DNA from: Marsupella aquatica
Taxonomy: Eukaryota; Marchantiophyta
Reading direction: 5' to 3'
Assembly (NCBI GenBank): GCA_973895155.1
Contig: OZ316899.1
Span: 15,004,001-15,068,000 of the forward strand
DNA: 64,000 nucleotides
Part shown: positions 53,880-63,607 of the stretch, piece after piece
How positions within the stretch are numbered: position 1 is the first letter of the stretch
Layout of the letters: the number at the start of each line of letters is the position of its first letter
Notes under the pieces: generated by a model
Database searches by the model: none
Told to the model about the DNA's origin: nothing
The model's input: only the letters and a program-made list of their open reading frames with translations
Program-made: the position numbers and the translations under genes

Positions 53880-56831
53880 GTGGGCCCAGCAGCAGACGAA
53901 CCTCCTAATACTGAGGCTAATAGGGATTTACACCATGATATGGGAGTGTCAGCTACCCTTGAGCCATTTGCACCAGAAGTATCCAAACTTGGACTTCAGC
54001 CGGCAAACCTCACGGATGGAATTGTGGATCCAAAAGCTTGTCAGAAAATTGAAATTGAGCCAGGCAAGTTTTTGAATATTGGTAAGCATATCGAAGGAGA
54101 GCTACGGGAACAGTATATCAGTTTATTAACCCAGTATAAAGATGTCTTTGCCTGGAGTCATTCTGATTTAAAAGGTATCCATCCACATTTGGGCGAACAT
54201 CGTATTGACCTTATGGAAGGAGCAGTACCTGTCCGACAGAGACAGTACCGTTTGAATCCCAAATATTCCATCCTGGTTAAAGACGAGTTGGACAAGCTCA
54301 CGACTGCTGGATTTATCTACCCGGTCTTGAGTAGTGAATGGGTCTCACCAATTGTCATTGTCCCCAAAAAGCCGGGACCCGATGGTAAAACGAAAATTCG
54401 CGTTTGTCAAGACTTCCGGAAGTTGAATGCTGCCACTCGGAAAGATCATTATCCTTTGCCATTTATTGATCTGGTACTTGATTCAGTGGCCTTGCATGAG
54501 TTATACAGTTTTTTAGATGGGTACTCTGGTTATAACCAGGTGTCCATTCGGAAGGAGGATCGCGACAAGACTACGTTCACCACCGACTGGGGTACATATG
54601 CATTTACCATGATGCCTTTTGGGCTGTGTAATGCCCCGGGTACTTTTCAGCGCATTATGATGATTATTTTTCAAGAATATTTGCGGCATTTCATGGAGAT
54701 TTTTATTGACGACTTTTGTGTTTACGGCTCAGCGGCTGAACACCTCGTCCATTTGGAGAAGACATTTCAGAAGTGTAGAGAGGCTCAGTTGTGTCTTCAT
54801 CCAGAAAAGTGCTTTATTGGTATGAAGGAGGGAATTTTGTTAGGCCATGTTATTTCACAACGCGGCATTGAGGTTGATACAGAGAAGGTTAGAGTAATTA
54901 TGGAGTTGCAACCACCGACCGATTTAAAGCAGCTTCGTGCTTTTCTGGGACATGTGGGGTATTATCGTCGGTTCATTTATAAACATGCTAATATTGCCTT
55001 ACCCTTAACCCAACTGTTAAAAAGTGATGTGGAATATACATGGAATGAGGAGCGGCAGCAAGCATTCCAGTTGCTCAAGGATCGGTTAATCTCTGCACCT
55101 ATTTTGTCACCCCCAGATTGGACTAAGAAGTTTCATGTCTTCATTGACTCTTCTGCGTTCTGCATTGGAGCTAATCTCAGTCAGAAGGATGTGGAAAACC
55201 GTGACCATCCAATTTACTATGCCAGCCGCCAAATGAGTGCAGCCGAGAAAAACTACTCTGTCACTGAACGGGAAGCTTTGGCCATCGTCTTTGCGTGTAA
55301 GAAATTTCGTCACTATTTGTTGGGGTATCAGGTTACTTTTCACACTGATCATAATTCCTTAAAATATTTGGTTAACCAAGTGGATCTCTCAGGACGAGTA
55401 GCCCGCTGGGTTTTACTACTCCAAGAATTTGATTATGAAGTTCATGTCCGACCTGGCAAACATCATGAGAATGCAGACTTCCTATCTCGGTTACCTGGTC
55501 CGGAGAATCAGCATAATCTCTCCGATGAATTTCCTGACGAGCATTTGTGGCACATTGAAGGGGAGTCTTCTCGATATTTTAATATTGTGCACATGCTGCT
55601 TCATGGAACGTTCCCTGAAGGCTTTAATGCGGAAGAACGAGCTGTCTTTGCTCATAAGGTGGGTCCCTATACCATTATTCGGGGCACTTTGTTTAAACAA
55701 GGTCCTGATCAACAATTGCGACGTTGTCTAGAGGATAGGGAACTTCCCCAAGTAATTGAAGCTTTACATTCAGGAGAAACCGGTGGGCATTATGCTGTGA
55801 ATACCACAGTTAAGAAAATTTTGGATGCTGGATACTGGTGGCCTACTATGCATCGAGATACTTACAATTTTATTAAGACCTGTGATCCCTGTCAAAGGAT
55901 CGGGAAGCCCACTGCTAGTTCCAAATGGCCTCTTACGCCTATCCTTCCGTTGGCACCATTTGAGAAATGGGGGATTGATTTTATTGGCCCAATTTCTCCA
56001 GCAGCTCGGAAAAGCCAAAGCAAATATATTATTCTGGCCACTGATTATGCCACCAAATGGGTAGAGGCGAAAGCTACTCGCAAGAATGATGCTATAACCG
56101 CAGCTGCATTTCTCTTTGAGCACATTATCACCCGGTTTGGTTGTCCTTTGGAGTTGGTAAGCGATAGGGGTTTGCATTTTCTTAACTCAACTATTGAGTT
56201 AATCACTGACCTTTATCTTATCAAGCATCGCAAAACTACTCCTTATAACCCCCGAGCTAATGGCTTAACCGAGAGAGCTAATGGCATTATGGGCAAGATT
56301 CTGAATAAAATGGTAGAATCTCACAAGACAGATTGGGATGTGAAGCTCCATTCTGCATTATGGGCTTACCGCACCGCTGAGAAGATTACAACTCTTCACA
56401 CCCCCTTCTATCTGACCTATGGCCTGAATAGTATTATTCCAATAGAATTTTCGTTACCAACGGAACGTATCTTGGTACCACACCGACTCTCTCCTTCAGA
56501 TAGTCTCTCACATCGGTTTTCCAATATTGTTAAATTAGAAGAAGTTAGACTTTTAGCATTAGACCATACAGTCACCATTCAGAACCAGCGTAAACTTGCT
56601 TATGATAAGAAGCTGCGCGTAGTGCAGTTAGATGTTGGTGATTTAGCATTAGTCTTTGATTCTCGTTATATGCTATTTCCTGGGAAACTTCATACTCATT
56701 GGATTGGTCCTTACCGAGTTACACACATTTGGGATAATGGTTCAGTTTCATTGACTACCTTAGATGGTCACCCACTTAACACTAGAATCAATGGGTTTAG
56801 GATTAAACGGTACTATGAGTCTTCCATTTAG
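53880..56831 (+). CDS. pol: Ty3/gypsy Pol: reverse transcriptase, RNase H, integrase, intact
   Basis: 983 residues from the first in-frame start-like codon, but open from 53859 as a continuation of gag-pro. RT: WVSPIVIVPKK, IRVCQDFRKLN, YSFLDGYSGYNQ (about 213), catalytic FIDDFCVYG (about 278), LLGHVISQRGIE, LGHVGYYRRFI. RNase H: VFIDSSAFCIG (about 420), TEREALAIVF, TDHNSLKYL (about 490), NADFLSR. Integrase: GGHYAVN ... CDPCQR zinc domain (about 633-672), WGIDFIGP (about 698), VSDRGLHF (about 762), ANGLTERANG (about 797), GDLALVFDSRY and IGPYRV at the end. There is no chromodomain. No stop or frameshift is present. Confidence 0.95.
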   Translation: MGPAADEPPNTEANRDLHHDMGVSATLEPFAPEVSKLGLQPANLTDGIVDPKACQKIEIEPGKFLNIGKHIEGELREQYISLLTQYKDVFAWSHSDLKGIHPHLGEHRIDLMEGAVPVRQRQYRLNPKYSILVKDELDKLTTAGFIYPVLSSEWVSPIVIVPKKPGPDGKTKIRVCQDFRKLNAATRKDHYPLPFIDLVLDSVALHELYSFLDGYSGYNQVSIRKEDRDKTTFTTDWGTYAFTMMPFGLCNAPGTFQRIMMIIFQEYLRHFMEIFIDDFCVYGSAAEHLVHLEKTFQKCREAQLCLHPEKCFIGMKEGILLGHVISQRGIEVDTEKVRVIMELQPPTDLKQLRAFLGHVGYYRRFIYKHANIALPLTQLLKSDVEYTWNEERQQAFQLLKDRLISAPILSPPDWTKKFHVFIDSSAFCIGANLSQKDVENRDHPIYYASRQMSAAEKNYSVTEREALAIVFACKKFRHYLLGYQVTFHTDHNSLKYLVNQVDLSGRVARWVLLLQEFDYEVHVRPGKHHENADFLSRLPGPENQHNLSDEFPDEHLWHIEGESSRYFNIVHMLLHGTFPEGFNAEERAVFAHKVGPYTIIRGTLFKQGPDQQLRRCLEDRELPQVIEALHSGETGGHYAVNTTVKKILDAGYWWPTMHRDTYNFIKTCDPCQRIGKPTASSKWPLTPILPLAPFEKWGIDFIGPISPAARKSQSKYIILATDYATKWVEAKATRKNDAITAAAFLFEHIITRFGCPLELVSDRGLHFLNSTIELITDLYLIKHRKTTPYNPRANGLTERANGIMGKILNKMVESHKTDWDVKLHSALWAYRTAEKITTLHTPFYLTYGLNSIIPIEFSLPTERILVPHRLSPSDSLSHRFSNIVKLEEVRLLALDHTVTIQNQRKLAYDKKLRVVQLDVGDLALVFDSRYMLFPGKLHTHWIGPYRVTHIWDNGSVSLTTLDGHPLNTRINGFRIKRYYESSI

Positions 56832-56840
56832 AATTCCACC

Positions 56841-56870
56841 TGGGACAGGTTGCAATTTAAGTGGAGGGCG
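56841..56870 (+). promoter_or_regulatory. Inner polypurine tract after pol
   Basis: TGGGACAGGTTGC followed by AATTTAAGTGGAGGGCGG nearly repeats 60323-60352 (TGGGGACACGGCG, AAATTTAAGTGGAGGGC), the tract preceding the 3' LTR. It is placed right after integrase, as the tract of the giant-LTR elements is. A second priming site or a relic of an older LTR border are both possible. Confidence 0.7.
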
Positions 56871-57307
56871 GTAGTTATACTTAGTTAGAATTAGTGACCC
56901 TCCCTAGTAAGTATTCGGCATATTTTTTTAATTTTTTTTAGTTACTTTCAGTTTTTACATTGGACGCTGTGAAAAGCGTCCATTGTAACTCGACGCTGGG
57001 GAAGCGTCCACTTAGTTTACAAAGGACGTTGTGCAGAGGTCCGCTTTTGTATTAGTTCAGTTGCATGAGACGCTGTGAGCCGATGACTAGGCATCTTGTA
57101 CAATGGCGGATTGCGACAGCTCAACGGGACGCTGAGGAGTAAGCAGTCGCGCTTCGCCCTAGTTCACTATGGAACACGATTCTCACTGAGCTTACGGAGC
57201 TAACAAGTCACGCGATGGCGGAGACTGAGCTGACGACGTGACCAATACTCGCAGACATTCCATCGAATGCAGTGCATAGGCGGCAGTTGAAGACGGCTCT
57301 GGCAAAA
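56871..57307 (+). other. Post-pol spacer with hairpin motifs
   Basis: GGACGCTGTGAAAAGCGTCC (56962-56981) and GACGCTGGGGAAGCGTCC (about 56992-57009) repeat the LTR palindromes, followed by degenerate copies (GGACGTTGTGCAGAGGTCC, GACGCTGTGAGC). It may be the promoter or leader of the aORF transcript. Confidence 0.6.
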
Positions 57308-59788
57308 ATGGGCTTGAAGAAGCTGCTTCAACTTCCTTGGAAGATTTGCGAATTCAGCCTTATCGATCAAGGTGTCTGGGACGCTGAAGAAAGGATTGGT
57401 GTGCGCTCGCGTCCCAGTGTTTGGACTGAAGCGCTCATAGCGAAGGTCTATTCGACGCCGATGGAGGGCGAGGATTTACAGAGGGTTGATTGTGAGCCTC
57501 GGGTTTATGTAGAATCCTTCTTCGCTCCAGGATCTTTCAAGAGGCGGAATGGATGGCTAGCGGCGGACTGCTTAGATAATTCTCTGCAGCGTCTATTTCG
57601 ATTTCTGGCACCAATTTTCTACCCAGAAAGCCAGACGCGCATCACTCTTTCGTTCGCTGCAACGGTGATCTGTTCATTAGAACAGACGCAGTCTATCAAT
57701 TGGACGAAGGTTTTGCACCGAGTAATTCATACTCAGGTCAAAAATTTTCGTAGCAGGCTGAAAACGGGGAAAATAAGGTGTACCTACTTGGCCCCTTATT
57801 TAGCTCACATTTACCATAAGTATGACTGTCTGCTTGTCTTGGAAAAAGATTTTTATCGCAACAATCAGAGAGCATCTACCGGTGAAGCAAATTATATGCC
57901 TGAAGTACGAGAAGTCCGAGCCAATTCCACAGTGGTAGAGCTATGTGCAATACTCGACTGTGAGGAACCTGAACTGGTGGGTGAAGTTCGGAAATTGAAA
58001 GAGACAAGAGCATCAGCTGAAGGGAGTGACGATCCGATTCTTCACCAACCAAGAGAGGCTCAAGTTGCCGAAGATGTTCCTTCAGCAATGCCAACAGGGT
58101 TGGAGCATTCTATGTCACCTCGACTCTCGTGTTCACCTTGTGCTGCCGAGCCTATTTATGATGTTGATCAGGATAATTCTGCTTCTCGGATGAATGTTGA
58201 AGATGAGGTGAGGGTGGATGAAGAAGGTTTTTCAGGGGAACCTCTTCAACATTCTACTGCTGAGGACGAGTATGATGGATTTACTTCTACCCCTGTTTTG
58301 GTTCCCATAGAGGCAAATAGTGATGCTTTGCAGGCTTTACAGGAGTATGATTCGTCCGACTCTCTTAGTTCTAGCCCAAATATAGGTGAAATCCCTCTGG
58401 TCCAGGAGTCAGAAATATTAAGCTCAGAAATTGTGAAGCTGGTTAAAGTTGATTCGGAGGATGCAATTGTGGATATAGACGAAGTAGGTGAACCAGTGAC
58501 TTCTCCCCAATCTGTCGCAAGATACCCTGCCTGGTCTACACCTGGTTCACTCATATCGATTCCTTTGGATATAACTAAGGAATTAGATGAGGCAATAGCC
58601 GCGATAGGAGCTCCTTCATTTCCGCCTGTAAAATGGGTTTCTCCTGAAGATGAGTTGATTGAAGGAGGCTCTGCTGGTTTTCCGAGTCGCAATCAGGTAT
58701 CTGGTAATATGGGTATATCTGTACCCATATTGGTACCCGAGACACCCGCTTCGACAACCAGCTCAGCACCAGTTTCATTGGCTACAAACGAGGATAAAAA
58801 CATTCGGGAGGAGTTTTCAGTGACGTATACTCGAAAATCTTGGAAACGGTTGCGCCATGCTATCAGTCGACAGATCTTTCCTGAAGCATCTTCCCAGGAT
58901 TTTGAACAGGGAGAAGCACCTATCGGAACAGACGAGCTACCCCTTCCTGTACTTTTGACAGATCGAACTAACCAGGAAGTCTCTTTACCTAGCGATAATT
59001 TTAAAGAAGAACTTCCTGTTTTAGTACCAATGCATTCCATTGCAGATCAACCAGCTACGGTTGCAAGAGAAGAATTTGAACCACTGGAGCCCGAACCTTC
59101 TGCTCCTTCGTCTCCTGTTACATTGCCAATTCGACCAGTTAAGGAGTCAGTGATTCCTTCCGCTATGCCAGATGTAATTTTCCGTTGGATAGGAGCACCA
59201 AGTGATGGAGAAGAAGACGAAGACCCTCGCATTATCAGAGTACCTCCTCGACTTCGGCATACAGTGGATTTGCCACCCCGAAATCCTATCCCTAATTTGG
59301 CTTCAATTCACAGGTGGGAGAAGAAACATTTTCGAGTAGCTTTTCGACATCTGGAGATGGAGAGCATTTTGCAGCAGCAGCAGATTTTGCCAATGACATC
59401 CCATCCGAGGATTCGTAGTTTGATTCGCACATATGAACCTGGGAAGGCGGTTCCTCCCATTGATAAGGACAGACGACATAAGTTTTCGGAGTTCGAAATT
59501 TGGTGTTGGGTGTATATGCTTCGACGAGCTCAAGCTCCATTTCCGCCCCTTGTGCCGGAAATTCCATGGCCCTATCCATACTTTGTTTGGGTTTGTCCTG
59601 GTGGGTTTGCTATTCCAATTAAATATGAGAAGAAGCTTGTTAAGCTAAGGGAGCAGTTGATTACAAAACAATGTATGCTACCGGCTTCCCAAGGGTTCAA
59701 GTCGCTTAGGTGTTTAGCGTTCCTACCTATTATTCCTTCTTATCCGGATGTGATTATTCAAGGTGTTTTATCTAGGACACAGATTTGA
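57308..59788 (+). CDS. aORF of the young gypsy element (mobile-domain-like, about 826 residues)
   Basis: ATG at 57308 (MGLKKLLQLPWK) is the first in a frame open from 57242. The N-terminal third (to about residue 210) aligns by motif with copy B: VWTEALIAKVYSTPMEG for EAWTKAFVGEAFQLPM, RRNGWLAADCLDNSLQRLFRFLAPIFYP for the CTHKDLRNVMAFLVPRIYP block, TYLAPYLAHIYHKYDCLL for LSCYLVHLYSHDQTLF. A long acidic Ser/Glu/Pro-rich linker and then a C-terminal folded-looking part (KKHFRVAFRHLEMESIL, FPPLVPEIPWPYPYFVW) follow, ending at TGA 59786. It lies between pol and the 3' LTR, the slot of env-like ORFs, but I see no signal peptide or membrane segment. Confidence 0.75.
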   Translation: MGLKKLLQLPWKICEFSLIDQGVWDAEERIGVRSRPSVWTEALIAKVYSTPMEGEDLQRVDCEPRVYVESFFAPGSFKRRNGWLAADCLDNSLQRLFRFLAPIFYPESQTRITLSFAATVICSLEQTQSINWTKVLHRVIHTQVKNFRSRLKTGKIRCTYLAPYLAHIYHKYDCLLVLEKDFYRNNQRASTGEANYMPEVREVRANSTVVELCAILDCEEPELVGEVRKLKETRASAEGSDDPILHQPREAQVAEDVPSAMPTGLEHSMSPRLSCSPCAAEPIYDVDQDNSASRMNVEDEVRVDEEGFSGEPLQHSTAEDEYDGFTSTPVLVPIEANSDALQALQEYDSSDSLSSSPNIGEIPLVQESEILSSEIVKLVKVDSEDAIVDIDEVGEPVTSPQSVARYPAWSTPGSLISIPLDITKELDEAIAAIGAPSFPPVKWVSPEDELIEGGSAGFPSRNQVSGNMGISVPILVPETPASTTSSAPVSLATNEDKNIREEFSVTYTRKSWKRLRHAISRQIFPEASSQDFEQGEAPIGTDELPLPVLLTDRTNQEVSLPSDNFKEELPVLVPMHSIADQPATVAREEFEPLEPEPSAPSSPVTLPIRPVKESVIPSAMPDVIFRWIGAPSDGEEDEDPRIIRVPPRLRHTVDLPPRNPIPNLASIHRWEKKHFRVAFRHLEMESILQQQQILPMTSHPRIRSLIRTYEPGKAVPPIDKDRRHKFSEFEIWCWVYMLRRAQAPFPPLVPEIPWPYPYFVWVCPGGFAIPIKYEKKLVKLREQLITKQCMLPASQGFKSLRCLAFLPIIPSYPDVIIQGVLSRTQI

Positions 59789-59800
59789 AGGACACCATTT

Positions 59801-60277
59801 ATGAGAGATATCAAACGGTGTTGTCATTTATATGTATATAAGCCGTTACTTTTGCAGCATCCTGCAATTGTTTCCTTCTTTCTCCTTCGAATTGATATTT
59901 ATCTGCTCATGTGGGACATCAAAGCTACTATGGATTGTTGGAATTCTTTACCCCGTGCTTTCCAACATTCCTTTGAAGGCAAGATCAAACTGGGAGGACA
60001 TGCTATTCAACACTTTGTTATTGATCCAGGCTCTCGAATTAATTTCCTCTCCCACAGACTGTGCCAGTAATTTGTTCATCAAGAAGTACAACCGATATCT
60101 GCTCAGATATCAATCGATGGACGAATCATTAATCTTTGGGGAAGAGTTAAAGGAGTCCCAATACAGATCGGAGAAGAATTCCATGACCTCGATTTTTATA
60201 TTCTGGATTCGGATATCTCCCAACTCCCGTCAATGATTTTGAGCACTACTTGGATTATTAAGCCAGAATATTATTAA
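59801..60277 (+). pseudogene. Second aspartic-protease-like domain downstream of the aORF, one internal stop
   Basis: The frame is the same as the aORF, so it may be its C-terminal extension past the TGA at 59786. It reads FEGKIKLGGHAIQHFVIDPGSRINFL, split here as FEGKIKLGGHAIQ and HFVIDPGSRINFL. It passes a TAA at 60068-60070, then ISIDGRIINLWGRVKGVP, EEFHDLDFYILDSD and PSMILSTTWIIKPEYY to TAA 60275-60277. This parallels the true protease of gag-pro (EVQIQGCVIRRVPVDGGASVNLI ... LDYVVIN ... VLLGRPWLY). The active-site D-G-G is D-P-G here, so catalysis is doubtful. Confidence 0.6.
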
Positions 60278-60335
60278 TGAAGAACATGTCACTCGCTTCT
60301 GATTCAATTCGGTCATGTCTTGTGGGGACACGGCG

Positions 60336-60354
60336 AAATTTAAGTGGAGGGCTA
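60336..60354 (+). promoter_or_regulatory. Outer polypurine tract before the 3' LTR
   Basis: AAATTTAAGTGGAGGGCTA directly precedes the LTR start TGTGGTATGGG at 60355. This is the standard position of the plus-strand primer. Confidence 0.85.
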
Positions 60355-61744
60355 TGTGGTATGGGTGTCCCTGCAATTTTTTCTGGAAACTTGTTTATTT
60401 TTAGCATATCACAAGATTTACTTACACTTTAGACACCTTCCGGCCAACATTTACTTGTTCTGGACACTTATAGAAATATTTGACATCTCCGGCTTTCCTG
60501 ACGATTCCTAGTGTACTTTGCCCGACGCTGTGACCAGCGCCCGTTTCTTTTACTCAAGACGCTGCGGAAGCGTCCAACCTCCTCATGACGCTTTTGGCAG
60601 TGCCCGACCGCCACCAAGACTCTATGAGGATTTCGACCGACGCTGTGGAAAGCGTCAGCTTCAACACACGACGCTGTGAGCAGCGTCCACCCTAGTATTG
60701 ACGCTGTGAGCAGTGTGAGCAGCGTCCGTTGGTTTTACTTAAGACGCTTCTAGCAGCGTCCAGATTCTCCCGACGCTTCTAGCAGCGTCCGCTCAACACT
60801 TAGTTTTTGAAGTAGATTACTAGTAAAGTAGTATTCTACCACCCTTGTTGAAGTACTTATGCTGTGCTTCTCCCTTGTTTAGTTTTAAGCTTGGAAAGGC
60901 ACGACTGTTCTTACCTCCTCCATTTTAGGATTCCAGCACTTATAAGACAGAGTAGAATGCTCATTTGAAGTAGAGAGAAATAGAGTTAATACTGTATTCA
61001 GAATTGAGTCTTCTGAATAGTTTTCTCCTCCTTCCATTATAACAAGGCATGCTGTGAGTGTTTTGTATGGAAGTAAAGCTATATTGATTGAAGTTAAGAT
61101 TGAATTTAAGAGATTCCTGTGGTGATTGAATTCAGTTGCAGATTTCTGAAACTCGTATTGAATTCACTGCTAGGCTTGCTTGCAGAGTCGGGATTCGCTA
61201 GCCAATTCAAGAATAGTTAATGATAAATGAGAAGTAAATTCTGATTCTCAGAGTAGTTAGTACTGTTGCTTTGATTCTGGAATATGGTTTAGAGTTTGAC
61301 TGAATTGCGTATCGCTGATGTCAAACCATGTTGACGGCATTTTAAATCATATCATTCATTTGCAATCAGAAAGCTTCTGCTTCATCAGATTGAGAATTCC
61401 ATTATCATTAACCTTTGTGTTTTGAAGAGTGAGATGGATGAATTATGAGATAGATTTCATGTCTATACTGAGCCCAAATCCTTTCTGAAGGAGTGGCAGT
61501 AGCAGTTTGTAGTCTCTAAATCCTTACTCATTTCTTCTCTAATTCATAAATCAGAAGTTCAGTTACTTTGTTGTTTGTTTATTCGATTTTTTTATTGAGA
61601 AGTGAAGTCAACATAGAGCTCAAGACTCTAAATCACTCGGAGTGATAAAAGTTATACAATTCATTCTGAAATCTGTTCTTAAAGGGATCGAAACCCTGGT
61701 TTTAGGTGAGGAGAGTCACTTTTGATACTTAGCACTATACGACA
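60355..61744 (+). mobile_element. 3' LTR of young gypsy element
   Basis: 1390 bp, TGTGGTATGGG ... CTATACGACA, matching the 5' LTR at 48197-49586 in length and, by eye, in sequence. It includes the GACGCT hairpin array. The CAGAG duplication follows at 61745-61749, then the interrupted copia pol resumes. Confidence 0.95.
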
Positions 61745-61749
61745 CAGAG
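61745..61749. repeat. Target-site duplication CAGAG (right)
   Basis: Partner of 48192-48196. Confidence 0.95.
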
Positions 61750-63607
61750 CCGGGAAGACTGGCCACAGTGGCAAGAAGCCATAAATTCGGAGTTAGACTC
61801 ACTGATAAAATGACAAGTTTTTGGCCCCATCATAAAGGTACCACCACAAACGAATTTAACTGGCTACAAATTTACTTTCGTACGAAAAAGAAATGCGAAA
61901 GGCGAGATTATCCAATATAAAGCTCGACTGGTGGCGAAAGGCTATACTCAGATTTACGGGAGAGACTATGATCTTACATACTCACTCGTTATGGACTCCA
62001 TTACATACCGCTACATGATTGCATTCGCTATGCACAATAAACTGATCATGCACTTAATGGACGTTGTCACGACATATTTATATGGCATTATGGATACAGA
62101 AATTTATATGCAGGCACCCCCTAAATTACTTACCAAAGTACAGTTCTACATTCAGGGGGAGAAAAGTCCTAGCTTACATCCAGATCTGACATCAGGCCTT
62201 AAACAGATCACTGATCAACCAAAGAAAGGACCTATAGTCCAGACTCCCCATGGGATACACATTCAATCTAACCAGCCTACAGCTGAGTTTGAAGCAAGTG
62301 AAACTCCTACAGAGATCTTGCAAAACTACCACAGAAGCCAAGGAGCTTCAATCCAAAAAGATAGTGGACTACATCCACACCAAACCGCAAAACGGCCCAG
62401 AAAGAAGCAGAAATCTCAGCCACCATTCGCAATACAAGTCATGAGATCAATAAACGGCCTGAAACAAAGCGGTCGGATCTGGTATAAACGTTTTCGTGAT
62501 GAAATGTTGAATTTAAACTTTACAAATGCTGAAATAGCACCTTGTCTATTCTTCAAGCAAACAGGCATAGAGTATGTAATACTTGCTCTGTACGTCGATG
62601 ATATTAACATCTTTGGCACTAAGCAGCTAACAGCAAAGACCATTGCAACACTGAAAAGTGTCTTTGAAATGAAAGATATTGGAACTCCAAGCTATTGCTT
62701 AGGCATCCAATTCAATCACCTCGAAGATGGCATCCTTATTAATCAATCGACTTACACTAAGAAACTCCTCAAGCAGTTCAATATGCAGCACTCATACCCG
62801 GTAACCACTCCAATGGATCTACGCTCACTAGACCCTGCAAAAGACATGTTTAAGAAGCGCCAAGAACATGAACAGGTGCTGGGGCCTGAAAAGCCCTATC
62901 TCTCAGCGATTGGAGCCCTCCTTTACCTAGCAAATCAGACAAGACCCGACATCAGCTTCGCTGTCAGCCTACTGGCCAGACACGGATCACAGCCAACGAT
63001 CAGACATTGGAATGGAATAAAGAGGGTCCTTCGCTACTTACAAGGGACAGTGGACATGGGATTATACTTCCCCAAGAATTCAACCCCGATTTTGACAGGA
63101 TTCGCAGATGTAGGGTATTTGTCGGACCCAGATGATGCGAAGTGCCAAACGGGCTATGTTTTCCTGCAGGGCACAACAGCAATTTCGTGGAAAAGCACGA
63201 AGCAGTCTTTGACAGCCACATCCTCCAACCATGCAGAAATTATAGCATTGTACGAAGCAACAAGAGAATGTGTGTGGCTTAGACACTTAATTAACCATAT
63301 TAATCACAACACTGGCAAACCACTGCTAACAGAACCTACCATCCTTTATGAAGACAATCGCCCCTGCGTGGACCAGATCGCCAAAGGATTTATCAAAGGT
63401 GACATAATCAAACACATTGCCCCGAAATTATTTTATGCACATGAACAACACGGAGAGAAGATTCAAGTTAAGTGGATACCAACAAAAGATAATAGAGCTG
63501 ACCTCTTTACGAAGCCCCTGCCTCCCGTCCTCCACAAGGCACATACATTTGGCATCGGCATGAGACAGCTCACAGACTTGTTACGTCCAGAAACAGAAAG
63601 GAATTAA
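61750..63607 (+). pseudogene. pol: Ty1/copia reverse transcriptase and RNase H (3' half of pol)
   Basis: Removing the gypsy element and one CAGAG restores one frame across codons Gln-Ser (AQS then REDWPQWQEAINSEL), the typical copia RT start. A TGA at 61811 interrupts it. RT motifs follow: YKARLVAKGYTQ, MDVVTTYLYG, YVDDINIFG (about 62593, catalytic). RNase H has GFADVGYLSDPDDAKCQTGY, AISWKSTKQSLTATSSNHAE and KWIPTKDNRADLFTKPLPP, with the stop at 63607. An unusual charged insert (about 62155-62420) sits between the LYG and INGLKQSGRIWY motifs. Confidence 0.88.

Larger units (their letters stand above)
48197..61744 (+). mobile_element. Young, near-complete Ty3/gypsy element (13,548 bp) nested in copia
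   Basis: The order is LTR (1390 bp), tRNA-Asp-like PBS, leader, gag-pro, UGA, pol (RT-RNase H-IN), inner polypurine tract, aORF, outer polypurine tract, LTR (1390 bp). Target-site duplications CAGAG are perfect. The LTRs have the same length and show no difference on reading by eye, so insertion is recent. Gag-pro and pol are uninterrupted, so the element may be competent or lately so. RT motifs (FIDDFCVYG, LLGHVISQRGIE) and the PBS place it near Athila-type elements. Confidence 0.95.

Noticed and set aside
57308-59788. Env-like protein in the post-pol slot
   Set aside because: No signal peptide, transmembrane segment or Cys pattern is visible, and homologues elsewhere in the window have coiled coils and mobile-domain-like cores instead.
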